From Corynebacterium aquatimens (lineage in GTDB: Bacteria > Actinomycetota > Actinomycetes > Mycobacteriales > Mycobacteriaceae): a stretch of 64,000 nt of DNA. Location: contig NZ_CP046980.1 in assembly GCF_030408395.1 (NCBI RefSeq), positions 1,736,001 to 1,800,000 on the forward strand, read 5' to 3'. Positions 19,772 to 28,536 of the stretch are shown here, in pieces; position 1 is the stretch's first letter; each line of letters begins with the position of its first letter. The notes beneath the pieces were generated by a model. The model had not been told where the DNA came from, ran no database searches, and saw nothing but the letters and a program-made list of their open reading frames with translations. A program made the translations under genes and the position numbers.

Positions 19772-21397
19772 ATGATCTCATGCGTGAGTACCGCCATCGC
19801 TAGTGATCCCTCCCCGCGAACCGCACACGCCACCGACGCGAAGCCTCCGCGGAAACTCAGGGCGCCCCGCCCCACTGCGCCCGTTCGGCGGCCGTGGACG
19901 CGCAAGGACACCATCACCACCGCGGTGATTACGGTTCTGGCGTTCTTCACGCGCTACGTGGGCGTTACCAACGCCGTGTCTGAGGGCACGCCAGTTTTCG
20001 ACGAGAAGCACTACGCGCCGCAGGGATGGGACATCGTTCGATCCTGGATGAACCCGGTGCTAGGCGGAATCGAGTCCAACCCCGGTTACGGCTTAGTGGT
20101 TCACCCGCCGCTGGGCAAGCAGCTGCTGGCAGTGGGCGAATTCATCTTCGGCTACACGCCTCTGGGGTGGCGCGTGATCAGCGCGCTGTTCGGTGCGCTG
20201 ACCGTGGTGTTCATCATGCAGCTCGCGCGTCGCGTGTCGCAGTCCTGGCAGGTTGGTCTGTTCGCGGGCATCATCGCGCTTTGCGACGGTGTGTTGTTAG
20301 TGATCCCCCGCTTTGGCATGTTGGATGCATTTATTCTGCTGTTCGTGGTCATGGCGGCGTGGACCCTGGCAGGCGACATGCGCCAGGTGCACGAACGCAT
20401 GCACGCCGCCTACGGTGAACGCACAATTGCGCAGTCCGGACCGTTTGGCCCGCGAATGGGCTTTAGGTGGTGGCGCTTTGCCACCGGCGTTTTGCTGGGT
20501 TTGGCGCTGTCGGTGAAGTGGTCGGGGCTGTACTACATCGCGTTCTTCGGCCTTTTGTCGTCGTTCTGGGACCTGTGGCTGCGCAAACGCTACGGCGTGG
20601 CCAAACCGGTATCGGGCACTTTGCTGCGTGACGTGCCGTCGGCACTAGCGTCGATCGTGTTGATCCCCGCGGTGCTGTACATCTGGTCATGGCGCGCGTG
20701 GTTCGCCTCAGAGACCTCCGTCTACCGCCACGCGCTTGCCGACGGCACCGTGGCCGGCAGCGACTGGCCCTGGTTAGAAAAACTGCCCGAAGCCGCCAGC
20801 GGGTGGCTGTACTACCACTTCTCCGTGTTGAAGTTCCACTCCGAACTGACCTCTTCTTCCGGCCACTCCCACCCGTGGGATTCCAAACCGTGGTCCTGGC
20901 TCGTGGCATCGCGCCCGGTGTTGTACTACTCCTCCACGGACATCCAATGCGGCGAAAACACATGCCGGGAAATGATTTACCTCTTCGGCACACCAGCCAT
21001 CTGGTGGCTCACCGTCCCCATCCTGCTGTGGGCCGCATGGGTGTGGTTCAGCCGTGGTGACCGCCGAGTCATCGTCCCCCTCATCGCCTACGCCGCTGGC
21101 TTCTTGCCGTGGCTGGCCTCCTTCGACCGCCAGATGTACTTCTTCTACGCAGCTCCGCTCGTGCCGTTCACGATCGTGCTCATAGCACTCGCCCTGGGCA
21201 ACCTGGCACAACGAGGCACCGAAGTCCCCCAACTGCGCAAACTAGCCGGCTACCCCATCACCTGGGGCCACGTCGCCGTCATGGGATACCTCGCCCTAGT
21301 CGTAGGAATGTACCTGTACTTCTCCCCCATCCTCTACGGATTCACAATCCCGGACAGCTACTACGAGCAGATCATGTGGCTTCCTTCGTGGAAATAA
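19772..21397 (+). CDS. pmt: Protein O-mannosyltransferase (PMT family)
   Basis: 541 residues from ATG 19772; GTG 19784 is an alternative, and GGAGG lies 14 bases before the ATG. GT39 enzyme that mannosylates secreted proteins during Sec export, using polyprenyl phosphomannose. Diagnostic first loop TPVFDEKHYAPQGWD with the acidic pair Asp-Glu; about eleven membrane helices follow. It may glycosylate the Thr/Ser-rich secreted proteins in this window, which is inference. The TAA stop sits in the two-base centre of a 32-bp palindrome. Confidence 0.92.
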   Translation: MISCVSTAIASDPSPRTAHATDAKPPRKLRAPRPTAPVRRPWTRKDTITTAVITVLAFFTRYVGVTNAVSEGTPVFDEKHYAPQGWDIVRSWMNPVLGGIESNPGYGLVVHPPLGKQLLAVGEFIFGYTPLGWRVISALFGALTVVFIMQLARRVSQSWQVGLFAGIIALCDGVLLVIPRFGMLDAFILLFVVMAAWTLAGDMRQVHERMHAAYGERTIAQSGPFGPRMGFRWWRFATGVLLGLALSVKWSGLYYIAFFGLLSSFWDLWLRKRYGVAKPVSGTLLRDVPSALASIVLIPAVLYIWSWRAWFASETSVYRHALADGTVAGSDWPWLEKLPEAASGWLYYHFSVLKFHSELTSSSGHSHPWDSKPWSWLVASRPVLYYSSTDIQCGENTCREMIYLFGTPAIWWLTVPILLWAAWVWFSRGDRRVIVPLIAYAAGFLPWLASFDRQMYFFYAAPLVPFTIVLIALALGNLAQRGTEVPQLRKLAGYPITWGHVAVMGYLALVVGMYLYFSPILYGFTIPDSYYEQIMWLPSWK

Positions 21398-21412
21398 ATT
21401 TCCACGAAGGAA
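21381..21412. terminator. 32-bp perfect palindrome between convergent genes
   Basis: TTCCTTCGTGGAAAT (21381-21395) pairs with its exact reverse complement at 21398-21412 around a two-base centre. It overlaps the pmt stop codon and separates pmt from the convergent zf-HC2 gene, so it probably terminates both. The right arm is repeated as a direct copy at 21437-21451. Confidence 0.65.
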
Positions 21413-21473
21413 GAAGGAAAAAAGGCCCGCACGAAAATTTCCACGAAGGAAAAGGAAGAGGCCGGAAAAGCGG

Positions 21474-22175
21474 CTAGGCCCACGACGTCGGGCTCGCGCC
21501 CAGCTGGCGCCACGGCCGCCGGGCAAACACTCCAGAATCAGCGGCCCACAGCGCGCACAACGCCGCGCACGTGACAGCCAACGTGCTAACTTCGCCCCAC
21601 GGCATCTGGTGGGTCCCAGACACCGCGGCGAGCACCGTGAAGCCCAAGGTGAACCCCAGCATCGCCCCCACGATGATGAGCACGCCAATCAGCTGCTGAG
21701 GTTTCCACGCCGCAAACAGCAGCGCAACAGCAATGCCAATACGCACGGCGGCGGCGCCGATGAGAAGCGTGCCCACCATCGGATCGGCCCCCGCGGCCGC
21801 GACATCACCGGCCGCGGTCTCCACGCTAAACCGGCTCGCTTCCACAACAAGACGGCCAGCCCACACCACGTACAGCGCGGACAGGCACGCCAGAACAACA
21901 CGGGCAATCGCCACGCCCACCTGCCGCCGGGCGGCCACGCGCTGAAATTCCCCTTCGACACCGGCGAGGATCGAATCCGCCAAATCAACGGGCGGGGAAA
22001 AATCGTTGGCGTTGGCCGCGCCGAAGTTGTCGCTCAGCGCCACGGCCCGCTCCCAATATGCCCGGCACTTATCGCAGTGGGCAACGTGGGCTTCGACTAC
22101 GGCTGCATCAACGGTGCTCTCCTCGCCGTCGATACGCGCGGACAGCGCCGCCTGCACCTCATCGTGGCTAATCAC
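21474..22175 (-). CDS. Membrane protein with N-terminal zf-HC2 (anti-sigma-like) domain
   Basis: 233 residues. The N-terminal HVAHCDKC (30-37) gives the H-x3-C-x2-C zinc motif of anti-sigma factors. After about residue 85 come four or five hydrophobic segments. No sigma-factor gene is adjacent, so it could be an orphan anti-sigma factor or a redox-sensing membrane protein. It overlaps the upstream DoxX gene by eight bases, which implies co-translation. Confidence 0.75.
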   Translation of the reverse strand: MISHDEVQAALSARIDGEESTVDAAVVEAHVAHCDKCRAYWERAVALSDNFGAANANDFSPPVDLADSILAGVEGEFQRVAARRQVGVAIARVVLACLSALYVVWAGRLVVEASRFSVETAAGDVAAAGADPMVGTLLIGAAAVRIGIAVALLFAAWKPQQLIGVLIIVGAMLGFTLGFTVLAAVSGTHQMPWGEVSTLAVTCAALCALWAADSGVFARRPWRQLGASPTSWA

Positions 22176-22575
22176 TGACCAACGCCCCGTCGACGCTCGC
22201 GCGGCCGGACCCGAAAACCACGATCATGATCAGCGCCATCGCCAACACCAGCACGTACTCCGCGCCGCCATTGGCCACGAAGAACCCATTGGGCAAATGC
22301 ACAAAGTACCCCGCCAACAGAACCAAAAGCGCGAGCAGCCCAGCCACCACGGTGGTCAGCAACCCAATCAGAAGCAACACCCCGCCAAGGATTTCAGTCA
22401 CGCCCACCAGGTACACGGACAGCTTCGGCTGCGGAATCCCCAACACGGCAAACTCGCGCGTGGACGCCGTCACACCGCGCGTGAACAACCGCTGCACCCC
22501 ATGGGAAATGAAGACAGCCGCCAACACCGCGCGCAGCAAAAGAAGGGCGGTGTCTCGAACAGCGGGGCGATCCAT
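22168..22575 (-). CDS. DoxX family membrane protein
   Basis: 135 residues from ATG 22575 (MDRPAVRD). Four membrane helices; motifs FISHGVQRLF and PNGFFVANGGAEYVL are typical of DoxX-like proteins, several of which belong to membrane oxidoreductase complexes. The pairing with a zinc-finger membrane protein might reflect redox sensing, which is inference. Transcribed divergently from the tag-like gene. Confidence 0.85.
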   Translation of the reverse strand: MDRPAVRDTALLLLRAVLAAVFISHGVQRLFTRGVTASTREFAVLGIPQPKLSVYLVGVTEILGGVLLLIGLLTTVVAGLLALLVLLAGYFVHLPNGFFVANGGAEYVLVLAMALIMIVVFGSGRASVDGALVSD

Positions 22576-22766
22576 GGCACTAACCCTACAACCCACACCC
22601 CCGGCGACACGCATAGGAAAAAGTTTCGCCGCTTAAGGGAACCTGGAAGCGGTTTTATGCGTCTAATGAATATGAACGATTTCCTAAACACCAACACCGC
22701 ACCCACCACCACAACCGGCACGACGACGGACTTCGCCGCCCGCCCTGGGCCGCCACCGACGAGCTT

Positions 22767-23291
22767 TTGCGATCCTATTACGACACCGAATGGGGCATGC
22801 CCATCCGCGATGAGCAGGGCATGTTCGAACGTCTCTGTCTCGAAGGCTTCCAAGTCGGCCTGTCCTGGAAGCTGATCTTGCGCAAGCGCGACGCGTTACG
22901 CACCACCTTCCACAGTTTCGCCCCCGACCGCGTGGCCGCGATGACAGAGGCAGACATCGAGCGCATGCTTAACGACGAGACCCTCATCCGCAACCGCGCC
23001 AAACTCCGCTCCGTCATCACTAACGCGCAGGCGACCCTGGCATTGCGCGAAGAAGGAATGCACCTGGGTGAACTCATCTGGTCTTATAAACCCGACACCA
23101 CGCCGGAGCCGGTGACAATGGAAGAGGTGCCGTCGACAAGCGAAGAAAGCGTAGCTTTGGCGAAAGACCTCAAGGCGCGCGGCTTCACGTTCGTGGGGCC
23201 GGTGACGATGTACGCGCTCATGGAATCAACTGGCATCATTGATACGCATCTGATCGATTCGTGGCGCCGCGGTTCCTCCGGCGTCTGGTGA
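22767..23291 (+). CDS. tag: DNA-3-methyladenine glycosylase I (Tag-like), 5' end broken or atypical
   Basis: Tag family core: YYDTEWGMP, LCLEGFQVGLSW, FAPDRVAAMTEADIERML and RGFTFVGPVTMYALMES. In this frame the family sequence continues upstream of the TTG at 22767 as RPPWAATDELL (22737-22769), but no usable start codon exists there. ATG codons at 22657, 22666 and 22672 lie in another frame (MNDFLNTNTAPTTTTG) that would join after one extra base. Either a one-base frameshift has broken the gene, or an unusual start is used. Compared with E. coli Tag, the zinc ligands are changed: Cys4 to Pro, His17 to Tyr, and the last Cys absent. Confidence 0.8.
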   Translation: MRSYYDTEWGMPIRDEQGMFERLCLEGFQVGLSWKLILRKRDALRTTFHSFAPDRVAAMTEADIERMLNDETLIRNRAKLRSVITNAQATLALREEGMHLGELIWSYKPDTTPEPVTMEEVPSTSEESVALAKDLKARGFTFVGPVTMYALMESTGIIDTHLIDSWRRGSSGVW

Positions 23292-23315
23292 CCACGCGCG
23301 GGCAATTGACCTACC

Positions 23316-25010
23316 ATGGGCGCCATGCATGTAGGTTCCGCAATTGCCCAAACACTGCAAGAACACGGGGTCAGCCACGCTTTCGTCGTCCCTGGGGAGA
23401 GCTACCTAGCGCTTCTCGACGGCCTGTATGACAGCGCCATCACCCCCATCATCTGCCGCCATGAGGGCGGGGCTGCGTACATGGCCGACGCGTACGGCAA
23501 AGCGACCGGCACCCCGGGAGTCGTCATGACCACCCGCGGGCCAGGAGCCGCGAACGCCAAGATCGGCGTCTACGCCGCGTGGCAAGACGCGGTGCCACTG
23601 GTGATGTTCGTGGGGCTGATCCCGCAGGCGGATCGCTACCGGGAGTCTTTCCAGGAATTTGATCCGAACATGTGGTTCGACGACATCACGAAGGGCGTGT
23701 TCGTGGTCGACGACCCGCAGCGTGCCAGCGGCATCGTGTCGAATGCGTTCTTCTTGGCGCAATCGGGTCGACCGGGGCCCGTGGTCGTGGGGCTGCCGGA
23801 AGATGTTCTCACCGAGGAGTTCACCGGGCAGATTGCCCCGCCCATCACGGTGTCCGGCGGTGCTGTCAGCGACGAGGATCTGGACGTGATTGCGGAACAG
23901 CTCGCCCGTGCGCAGCGCCCCCTAATCTTGGAGGGCGGCCAAGGCTGGACGCCGGACGCCTGCGCGGCGCTGCAGCACTTCGCCGAAACGCACCAGATTC
24001 CCGTGGTCAACGACACCCGATCGAGCGACCGCATCAGCTTCGACTCCCCCGCCTACGCCGGGTGGCTGGGCACCGCGCGTAGCGACGACACGGCGGAGCT
24101 GCTCAACAACGCCGACCTCCTAATTACCATCGGCGGTGTCCTCTGGGACAAACCCACCGACAACTTCAGCCTGCGGCAGGACTACGATGCGACCAACATT
24201 GTGATCACCCCGGACACAACCCTGCGCGGGCATTCCGGCGCCGTAACCCGACACATCATTGCCTCCCCGGAGGTCTTTGCACAGTCCCTCGAGCGGCTCG
24301 AGCAGCGCCTCACCGCGCCCGACGCCGGGGCCGCCGCCAGCGCCGGGGATTCCTCCTCCACGTGGTTCACCACTGCGCGCGCGATCCAGGAAGACTTCTC
24401 GCGCATCCCCGCACCCGGGGACCGCTTCGACGAACCCGACGGCACCGCTGACTTCTACGACGTCATGGCTGAGCTCACCGCCCGCCTGCCCGATGACGCC
24501 ATCGCAACCTTCGGCGCCGGCAACCACTGCTTCTGGCCGCAACGGTTCTTCCCCACACGTCAGTACCCGTCGATGATCGCCAACCGCCTGGGTTCGATGG
24601 GCTACAGCCTGCCGGCCGGCATCGCCGCAAAGTTGGCATTCCCTGATCGCTTCACGGTCGTGTTCACCGGCGACGGCGAATTCATGATGAACGGCAACGA
24701 GCTGATCACCGCCGTACGCTACGACACCCCGCTGCTCATCGTGCTTCTGGACAACGCCCAATACGGCACCATCCGCGCCCACCAAGAGAAGCACTACCCT
24801 GATCGCGTCGTGGGCACGCAGCTGGAAAACCCAGACTTCTGCGTTATGGCGGAGGCCTGCGGCGCCTGGGGCCGCCGCGTCGACAACAGCGACGAGATCC
24901 CAGCCGTCCTCGATGAAGCCATCGCACAGGTCGAAGGTGGCCGCGTGGCCTTAGTCCACGTCGTGGTCGCGCAGGACCAGGCTGCCCCGCGGGGCTCCAA
25001 GCAAGCCTAG
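23316..25010 (+). CDS. Thiamine diphosphate-dependent enzyme, acetolactate synthase-like
   Basis: 564 residues. Three-domain ThDP fold: N-terminal PYR domain with catalytic Glu50 in ICRHEGGAAYMADAYG, central domain, and C-terminal PP domain with GDGEFMMNGNELITA for Mg/ThDP. It resembles acetolactate synthase large subunits and benzoylformate decarboxylase-type enzymes. No small subunit or other ilv gene is adjacent, so it is probably not the biosynthetic AHAS, and the substrate is unassigned. ATG at 23325 (MHVGSAI) is an alternative start. Confidence 0.85.
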   Translation: MGAMHVGSAIAQTLQEHGVSHAFVVPGESYLALLDGLYDSAITPIICRHEGGAAYMADAYGKATGTPGVVMTTRGPGAANAKIGVYAAWQDAVPLVMFVGLIPQADRYRESFQEFDPNMWFDDITKGVFVVDDPQRASGIVSNAFFLAQSGRPGPVVVGLPEDVLTEEFTGQIAPPITVSGGAVSDEDLDVIAEQLARAQRPLILEGGQGWTPDACAALQHFAETHQIPVVNDTRSSDRISFDSPAYAGWLGTARSDDTAELLNNADLLITIGGVLWDKPTDNFSLRQDYDATNIVITPDTTLRGHSGAVTRHIIASPEVFAQSLERLEQRLTAPDAGAAASAGDSSSTWFTTARAIQEDFSRIPAPGDRFDEPDGTADFYDVMAELTARLPDDAIATFGAGNHCFWPQRFFPTRQYPSMIANRLGSMGYSLPAGIAAKLAFPDRFTVVFTGDGEFMMNGNELITAVRYDTPLLIVLLDNAQYGTIRAHQEKHYPDRVVGTQLENPDFCVMAEACGAWGRRVDNSDEIPAVLDEAIAQVEGGRVALVHVVVAQDQAAPRGSKQA

Positions 25011-25048
25011 CGACGGCGCGATGCCGGCCTAAGCCCGGGCCATTCCGG

Positions 25049-25690
25049 CTACTCGGTCAGAAGGCTTTCGCCTTTGGCTTCTAGGAGTTGTTCCATCTCA
25101 CGCATCTCAGCGGTTTGAATGTCGATCATTTGTTGGGCTAGGTCAATTAAAGGCTGGTAGCCGCCGTTGTCGATTTGGTCTTGGGTCATGGCAACGGCTC
25201 CTGCGTGATGAAAATGCATTAGCTGGAGGAACCGGGTGTCTGCTTCTTCGCCCTCAAGAGTTTTTAGCTCGTCAAGCTGTTCTGGAGTGATCATGCCATT
25301 GGCAATGTGCGGAGCGTGATGTGCCATAAGGTCATGTTGGTTCCATTGCTCAGCCCAGCCGACCATTGTGTCGATTTCTTCTTGCTGCCCGACTTTAATC
25401 CGGTCGGCCAAGTCCGCTGTAGCTGCGCTGGTGCCGTCGGCGGCCAAGATGATCTCACTCATCTCTACGGCTTGCTGGTGATGAGGTGTCATCATCCCAA
25501 TAAAATGTAAATCCACCCCGTTGACTTCTGCGGGTTGATTAGTGCCGGCTGTTTCCGCGTTACCATCCGTCTCGGTGTGGGGGGCGTTTGTGGCGTCGTG
25601 GTCTTGTTCGGCACATGAGACCACACTGGCTCCCAGAAGCCCAACTGCAAACAAGCTGGTAATGCAACGCCGTAATGGCGTTCTTGTCAT
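25049..25690 (-). CDS. DUF305 family His-rich lipoprotein
   Basis: 213 residues; ATG 25690 with AGGAAGGA upstream. Signal ends in the lipobox GASVVSCAEQ. Two DUF305 halves: HFIGMMTPHHQQAVEMSEIIL and MHFHHAGAVAMTQDQI. His and Met clusters suggest metal binding, and DUF305 proteins often sit beside copper-resistance genes, though none is here. Codons end in A or T more often than in neighbours, suggesting acquisition from a less GC-rich source. Confidence 0.9.
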   Translation of the reverse strand: MTRTPLRRCITSLFAVGLLGASVVSCAEQDHDATNAPHTETDGNAETAGTNQPAEVNGVDLHFIGMMTPHHQQAVEMSEIILAADGTSAATADLADRIKVGQQEEIDTMVGWAEQWNQHDLMAHHAPHIANGMITPEQLDELKTLEGEEADTRFLQLMHFHHAGAVAMTQDQIDNGGYQPLIDLAQQMIDIQTAEMREMEQLLEAKGESLLTE

Positions 25691-25736
25691 GAATAAATCC
25701 TTCCTAGGCCTGAAGTATGTGACGCTGCTGGGGAGG

Positions 25737-26279
25737 CTAGTTCTTCTTGGCGGTGACCCAGATGTCGATTTCGCAGGTGATGGGCTCGACGCCAGCATCG
25801 TCGACAATCTTGCAGTCCACGGTGACCAGCTGGCCGCCGGTCTCGCGAGTGATCGTGGAGAAATCGGGGAAGTCAGCGGTTGCCGTAATGGTCAGGCCGC
25901 CAGTGGACTTCGCGGGGTAGTCGGCGCGCATGCCGCGCGGAATCCAGCGGTGCGTGTCCGGAACGGAAACCTCGGCGAGAAGCCCCATGGCGGCCTCGGC
26001 GCCGTTGAGTCCGGCGATCACGTGGAAAGTACCGATGTGGTTCTGCACGCCCCACCACTTGCCCAAACGTACGACGCAGCGGCCCGGCACAGCTTCCCGC
26101 ACGCGCGGCATCACGGTGCGGAAGTACGGGGCTTTCACGGAGTAAAACAGGGAGAAGATGCCGCGCTTGAATGCGCTGTCGCTGAACTTCTCCCACAGTT
26201 GCGCGGACGGTCCCGGGTTGGGGTTTACCTGTGCGTGGTCGTTGGTGGTATCGGCGGTTGCGGTGGTCACGTCAGTCAT
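25737..26279 (-). CDS. DUF4442 hotdog-fold protein (possible thioesterase)
   Basis: 180 residues. The central and C-terminal part (about 45-178) fits DUF4442, a hotdog-fold group related to PaaI-type acyl-CoA thioesterases. GVQNHIGTFHVIAGLNGAEAAMG is the segment that normally lines the active site. No neighbour reveals a substrate. It ends 46 bases before the DUF305 start. Confidence 0.8.
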   Translation of the reverse strand: MTDVTTATADTTNDHAQVNPNPGPSAQLWEKFSDSAFKRGIFSLFYSVKAPYFRTVMPRVREAVPGRCVVRLGKWWGVQNHIGTFHVIAGLNGAEAAMGLLAEVSVPDTHRWIPRGMRADYPAKSTGGLTITATADFPDFSTITRETGGQLVTVDCKIVDDAGVEPITCEIDIWVTAKKN

Positions 26280-26345
26280 GGCAACTATCCTAACGCGGCC
26301 ACCGCGCGGCCCGCGGAAGATTGGGCGTTCATTCCTGCCGAGCCG

Positions 26346-26387
26346 GCGCAGCCGGGCCAGCGCAGCCGGGCTCGCGCAGCCGGGCTC
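26346..26387. repeat. 14-bp tandem repeat, three units
   Basis: GCGCAGCCGGGCYM occurs at 26346, 26360 and 26374, in the 115-base gap between glpR and the DUF4442 gene. The units are non-coding. They look like replication slippage. Confidence 0.8.
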
Positions 26388-26394
26388 GCGCCGG

Positions 26395-27720
26395 TTAGCT
26401 CACGCGCAGCGCTCCGGGTTCCAGCTCGGGAGATTCGGGCTTGGGTTCGAAGGCCGATCGTCGTGAAGCAGTGGCGCGACCGCGGATCCTGTCGTCCTCA
26501 CGGACCACGAGGGGCTCTGCCTCGGGGTCAAAGTCCGTGAGGTTAGCAAAATCCGGGCTCTCGTCATCGATTTCCACGATCACCGCACCCGGGCGACGCA
26601 TGTAGGACGGCAGCGGCGCGTGTTCATCGGAGGAGACCACGCCCAACCGCGCGCGTCGAAGCTGGCGCAAACGGCGCGCACGCAACGCCTTCTCTTGCTC
26701 CACCAGAGTCCGCAAGGTGATCAGGTACCACGCCATGAGAGCCAGCGTGACGACGGGCGCGAGCCACACCCAGCCACCAAACACGATAGCCAGCGACAAC
26801 GCCACCGCGGTGCAGACGATCAAACCGATGACGGTGCGCTGACGACGCTTTTGGCGATCCAGGCGGCGGCGCTGCTCGGCTTCCGGGTCCCACCAGCCGC
26901 GGCCGCGGCGGGCGCGGGCCAACGCCAGGTCTTCCTCGGTGAGCTCGTCCGACAGTTCCTCGGAATTATCGGCGGAAGGTTCGGCGGAGGCGTCATCTGA
27001 CACGGACGCGGACGCGGACGCACGATCCTCCGCGTCGGCGTCTGCGGCGGCGGCAGGCTGCGCCGGTGCGTCGGAGGCTTCCTCGTGGTCTTCGGCGTTT
27101 TCGCTGGCGGCGGTCCCGGCGCTGGCGCTTTCAGGGGCATCGGCGTCTTTTTCGGCCTCGTCGGTGTTTACGTCGTCAAGGTCAAGCGGAACAACGGTCG
27201 AGCCGTAGCCGAAGTCCTCGGGGGATTCGTAGGAATCGTCGATGTCGTATTCGCGGGGGGCGTCGACGTCGTCGTCGTAAAGCTCGAGCGTCTCAACGGC
27301 TTCCTCATCGAGACCGTCCAGTTCTTCTACGACCTCGAGGTCGCGTGCGTCCGTGGGCTCGCGCTGATCGGCGGGCGTGGTGGCAGTATCCGAGTCGGTG
27401 TCTTCAATGACGGAGCCTTCTAAAACCTCGAGTTCACGAGGTGTCTCGGCGGCCTTGCGGTCTTCGGGCACAGCGATCTCGACGCGGGTGGAGCCCCCCT
27501 GCCCCGCGGGCTCCTCGTGACGGTGAATGTCGGCCTTGCTCAAGCGCGGTTTGCGGCGCTGAACCTGCGCGGCGGTGCCGCCTTCGTGCAGGACGCGGGT
27601 TTCACTGAATCCCTCACCGGAACGGCGAATCGGTGTCTTGCTGCCGAAGACGATGGGGGCCAGCACGATGACCCACACGACCACGATCAGGATGATGATC
27701 AGGCTCAGGCTTCCGGACAC
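26395..27720 (-). CDS. glpR: Divisome membrane protein GlpR (gephyrin-like protein receptor)
   Basis: 441 residues. N-terminal membrane helix (about 4-26, SLIIILIVVVWVIVLAPIVF), then a conserved juxtamembrane stretch (TPIRRSGEGFSETRV), a long acidic disordered linker (about 70-285), two membrane helices (about 300-345) and a cytoplasmic C-terminal tail. This matches GlpR/SepX, the actinobacterial receptor that recruits the gephyrin-like protein Glp to the division site through FtsZ. Its partner gene lies two genes upstream, with rimJ between them. The symbol here is not the glycerol repressor. Confidence 0.8.
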   Translation of the reverse strand: MSGSLSLIIILIVVVWVIVLAPIVFGSKTPIRRSGEGFSETRVLHEGGTAAQVQRRKPRLSKADIHRHEEPAGQGGSTRVEIAVPEDRKAAETPRELEVLEGSVIEDTDSDTATTPADQREPTDARDLEVVEELDGLDEEAVETLELYDDDVDAPREYDIDDSYESPEDFGYGSTVVPLDLDDVNTDEAEKDADAPESASAGTAASENAEDHEEASDAPAQPAAAADADAEDRASASASVSDDASAEPSADNSEELSDELTEEDLALARARRGRGWWDPEAEQRRRLDRQKRRQRTVIGLIVCTAVALSLAIVFGGWVWLAPVVTLALMAWYLITLRTLVEQEKALRARRLRQLRRARLGVVSSDEHAPLPSYMRRPGAVIVEIDDESPDFANLTDFDPEAEPLVVREDDRIRGRATASRRSAFEPKPESPELEPGALRVS

Positions 27721-27790
27721 GGTTCGCCCACCTTTCTGCTTAAAGACATTTTTCCAATTACTGAACTTATCGTTCAGCGACGGGCAGATC

Positions 27791-27836
27791 CGCGCCCCAC
27801 GCCGGGCATAGACCCAAAAACCACCCGGCGGGCGCG
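27791..27836 (-). terminator. Long hairpin just after rimJ
   Basis: CGCGCCC-cac-GCCGGG (27791-27806) pairs with CCCGGCGGGCGCG (27824-27836), next to the rimJ stop. The T-run lies in the loop rather than after the stem, so termination is uncertain. A smaller hairpin, CTGAAC-ttatc-GTTCAG, lies at 27761-27777. Confidence 0.45.
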
Positions 27837-27837
27837 G

Positions 27838-28536
27838 TTACTGCACGGTGAGGCGCCGCGCCTGCTCCAGGCGGCGGACGGCAGACCCGGGAAGATCGTC
27901 GCGGTTTTGGGCGACGAAGTGGTGGTCGCGCCAGGCGCCGTCGATATGCAGGTTGCGGCGCAGAAAACCCTCTTCGCGGAAGCCGCAGTTCTTCAGCACG
28001 CTGCCGGACGCGGGGTTCGACGGCAGGTAGGTCGCGGTGACGCGATGCATCCCCACGCGCGCGAACGCATGGTCCGTCCCCAACGCGCAGGCGGCCGTGG
28101 CGACGCCGCGGCCATACAGTTCGGAGATCACCCAGTAGCCGATCCAGCATTCGCTGACGGCGCCGTGCTGGATGTTGCCCAGGGTGACCTGGCCAGCGAA
28201 TCGACCGTCGACCTCGATGACAAAGGGCACTACGGTCCCGTCGTGAGCAAGCTGCCGCAGGCTGCGCCAATTCGCGCGCCATGCGGGGGCGGAATGGGCC
28301 TCATCCCACGTGCCGCGCACGGTCGGCTCCACGGGACGCAGGGTCGGCTCGTCGTGGAGGCGGTGATAGCGCCAGGCCCCGCCGTCGGAAAGCTGCAGCG
28401 GCCGAAGCTGTACCCTCTCCCCCGACGTCAGCCGCACGATCGGGGTCGACTCCGGCCAGCCGGGATGAATGGCGTGGCGCTGCCCGCTGGCGGGGCTGCG
28501 AAACCCAGGTGCCAGGAACCCCAGAAAGTTGATCAT
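27838..28536 (-). CDS. rimJ: GNAT family N-acetyltransferase (RimJ-like)
   Basis: 232 residues. Likely acetylates a protein N-terminus using acetyl-CoA. GNAT features: RPLQLSDGGAWRYHRLHDEP, IGYWVISELYGRGVATAACALG (acetyl-CoA loop) and RVTATYLPSNPASGSVLKNCGF. Overlaps glp by four bases (ATGA), so the two are translationally coupled. The position between glp and glpR is conserved in corynebacteria. Confidence 0.88.
   Translation of the reverse strand: MINFLGFLAPGFRSPASGQRHAIHPGWPESTPIVRLTSGERVQLRPLQLSDGGAWRYHRLHDEPTLRPVEPTVRGTWDEAHSAPAWRANWRSLRQLAHDGTVVPFVIEVDGRFAGQVTLGNIQHGAVSECWIGYWVISELYGRGVATAACALGTDHAFARVGMHRVTATYLPSNPASGSVLKNCGFREEGFLRRNLHIDGAWRDHHFVAQNRDDLPGSAVRRLEQARRLTVQ

Noticed and set aside
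22006..22875. 289-codon plus-strand frame opposite zf-HC2 and DoxX
   Set aside because: Shadow of two minus-strand genes with clear families. Only its distal ATGs are relevant, as possible original starts of tag.
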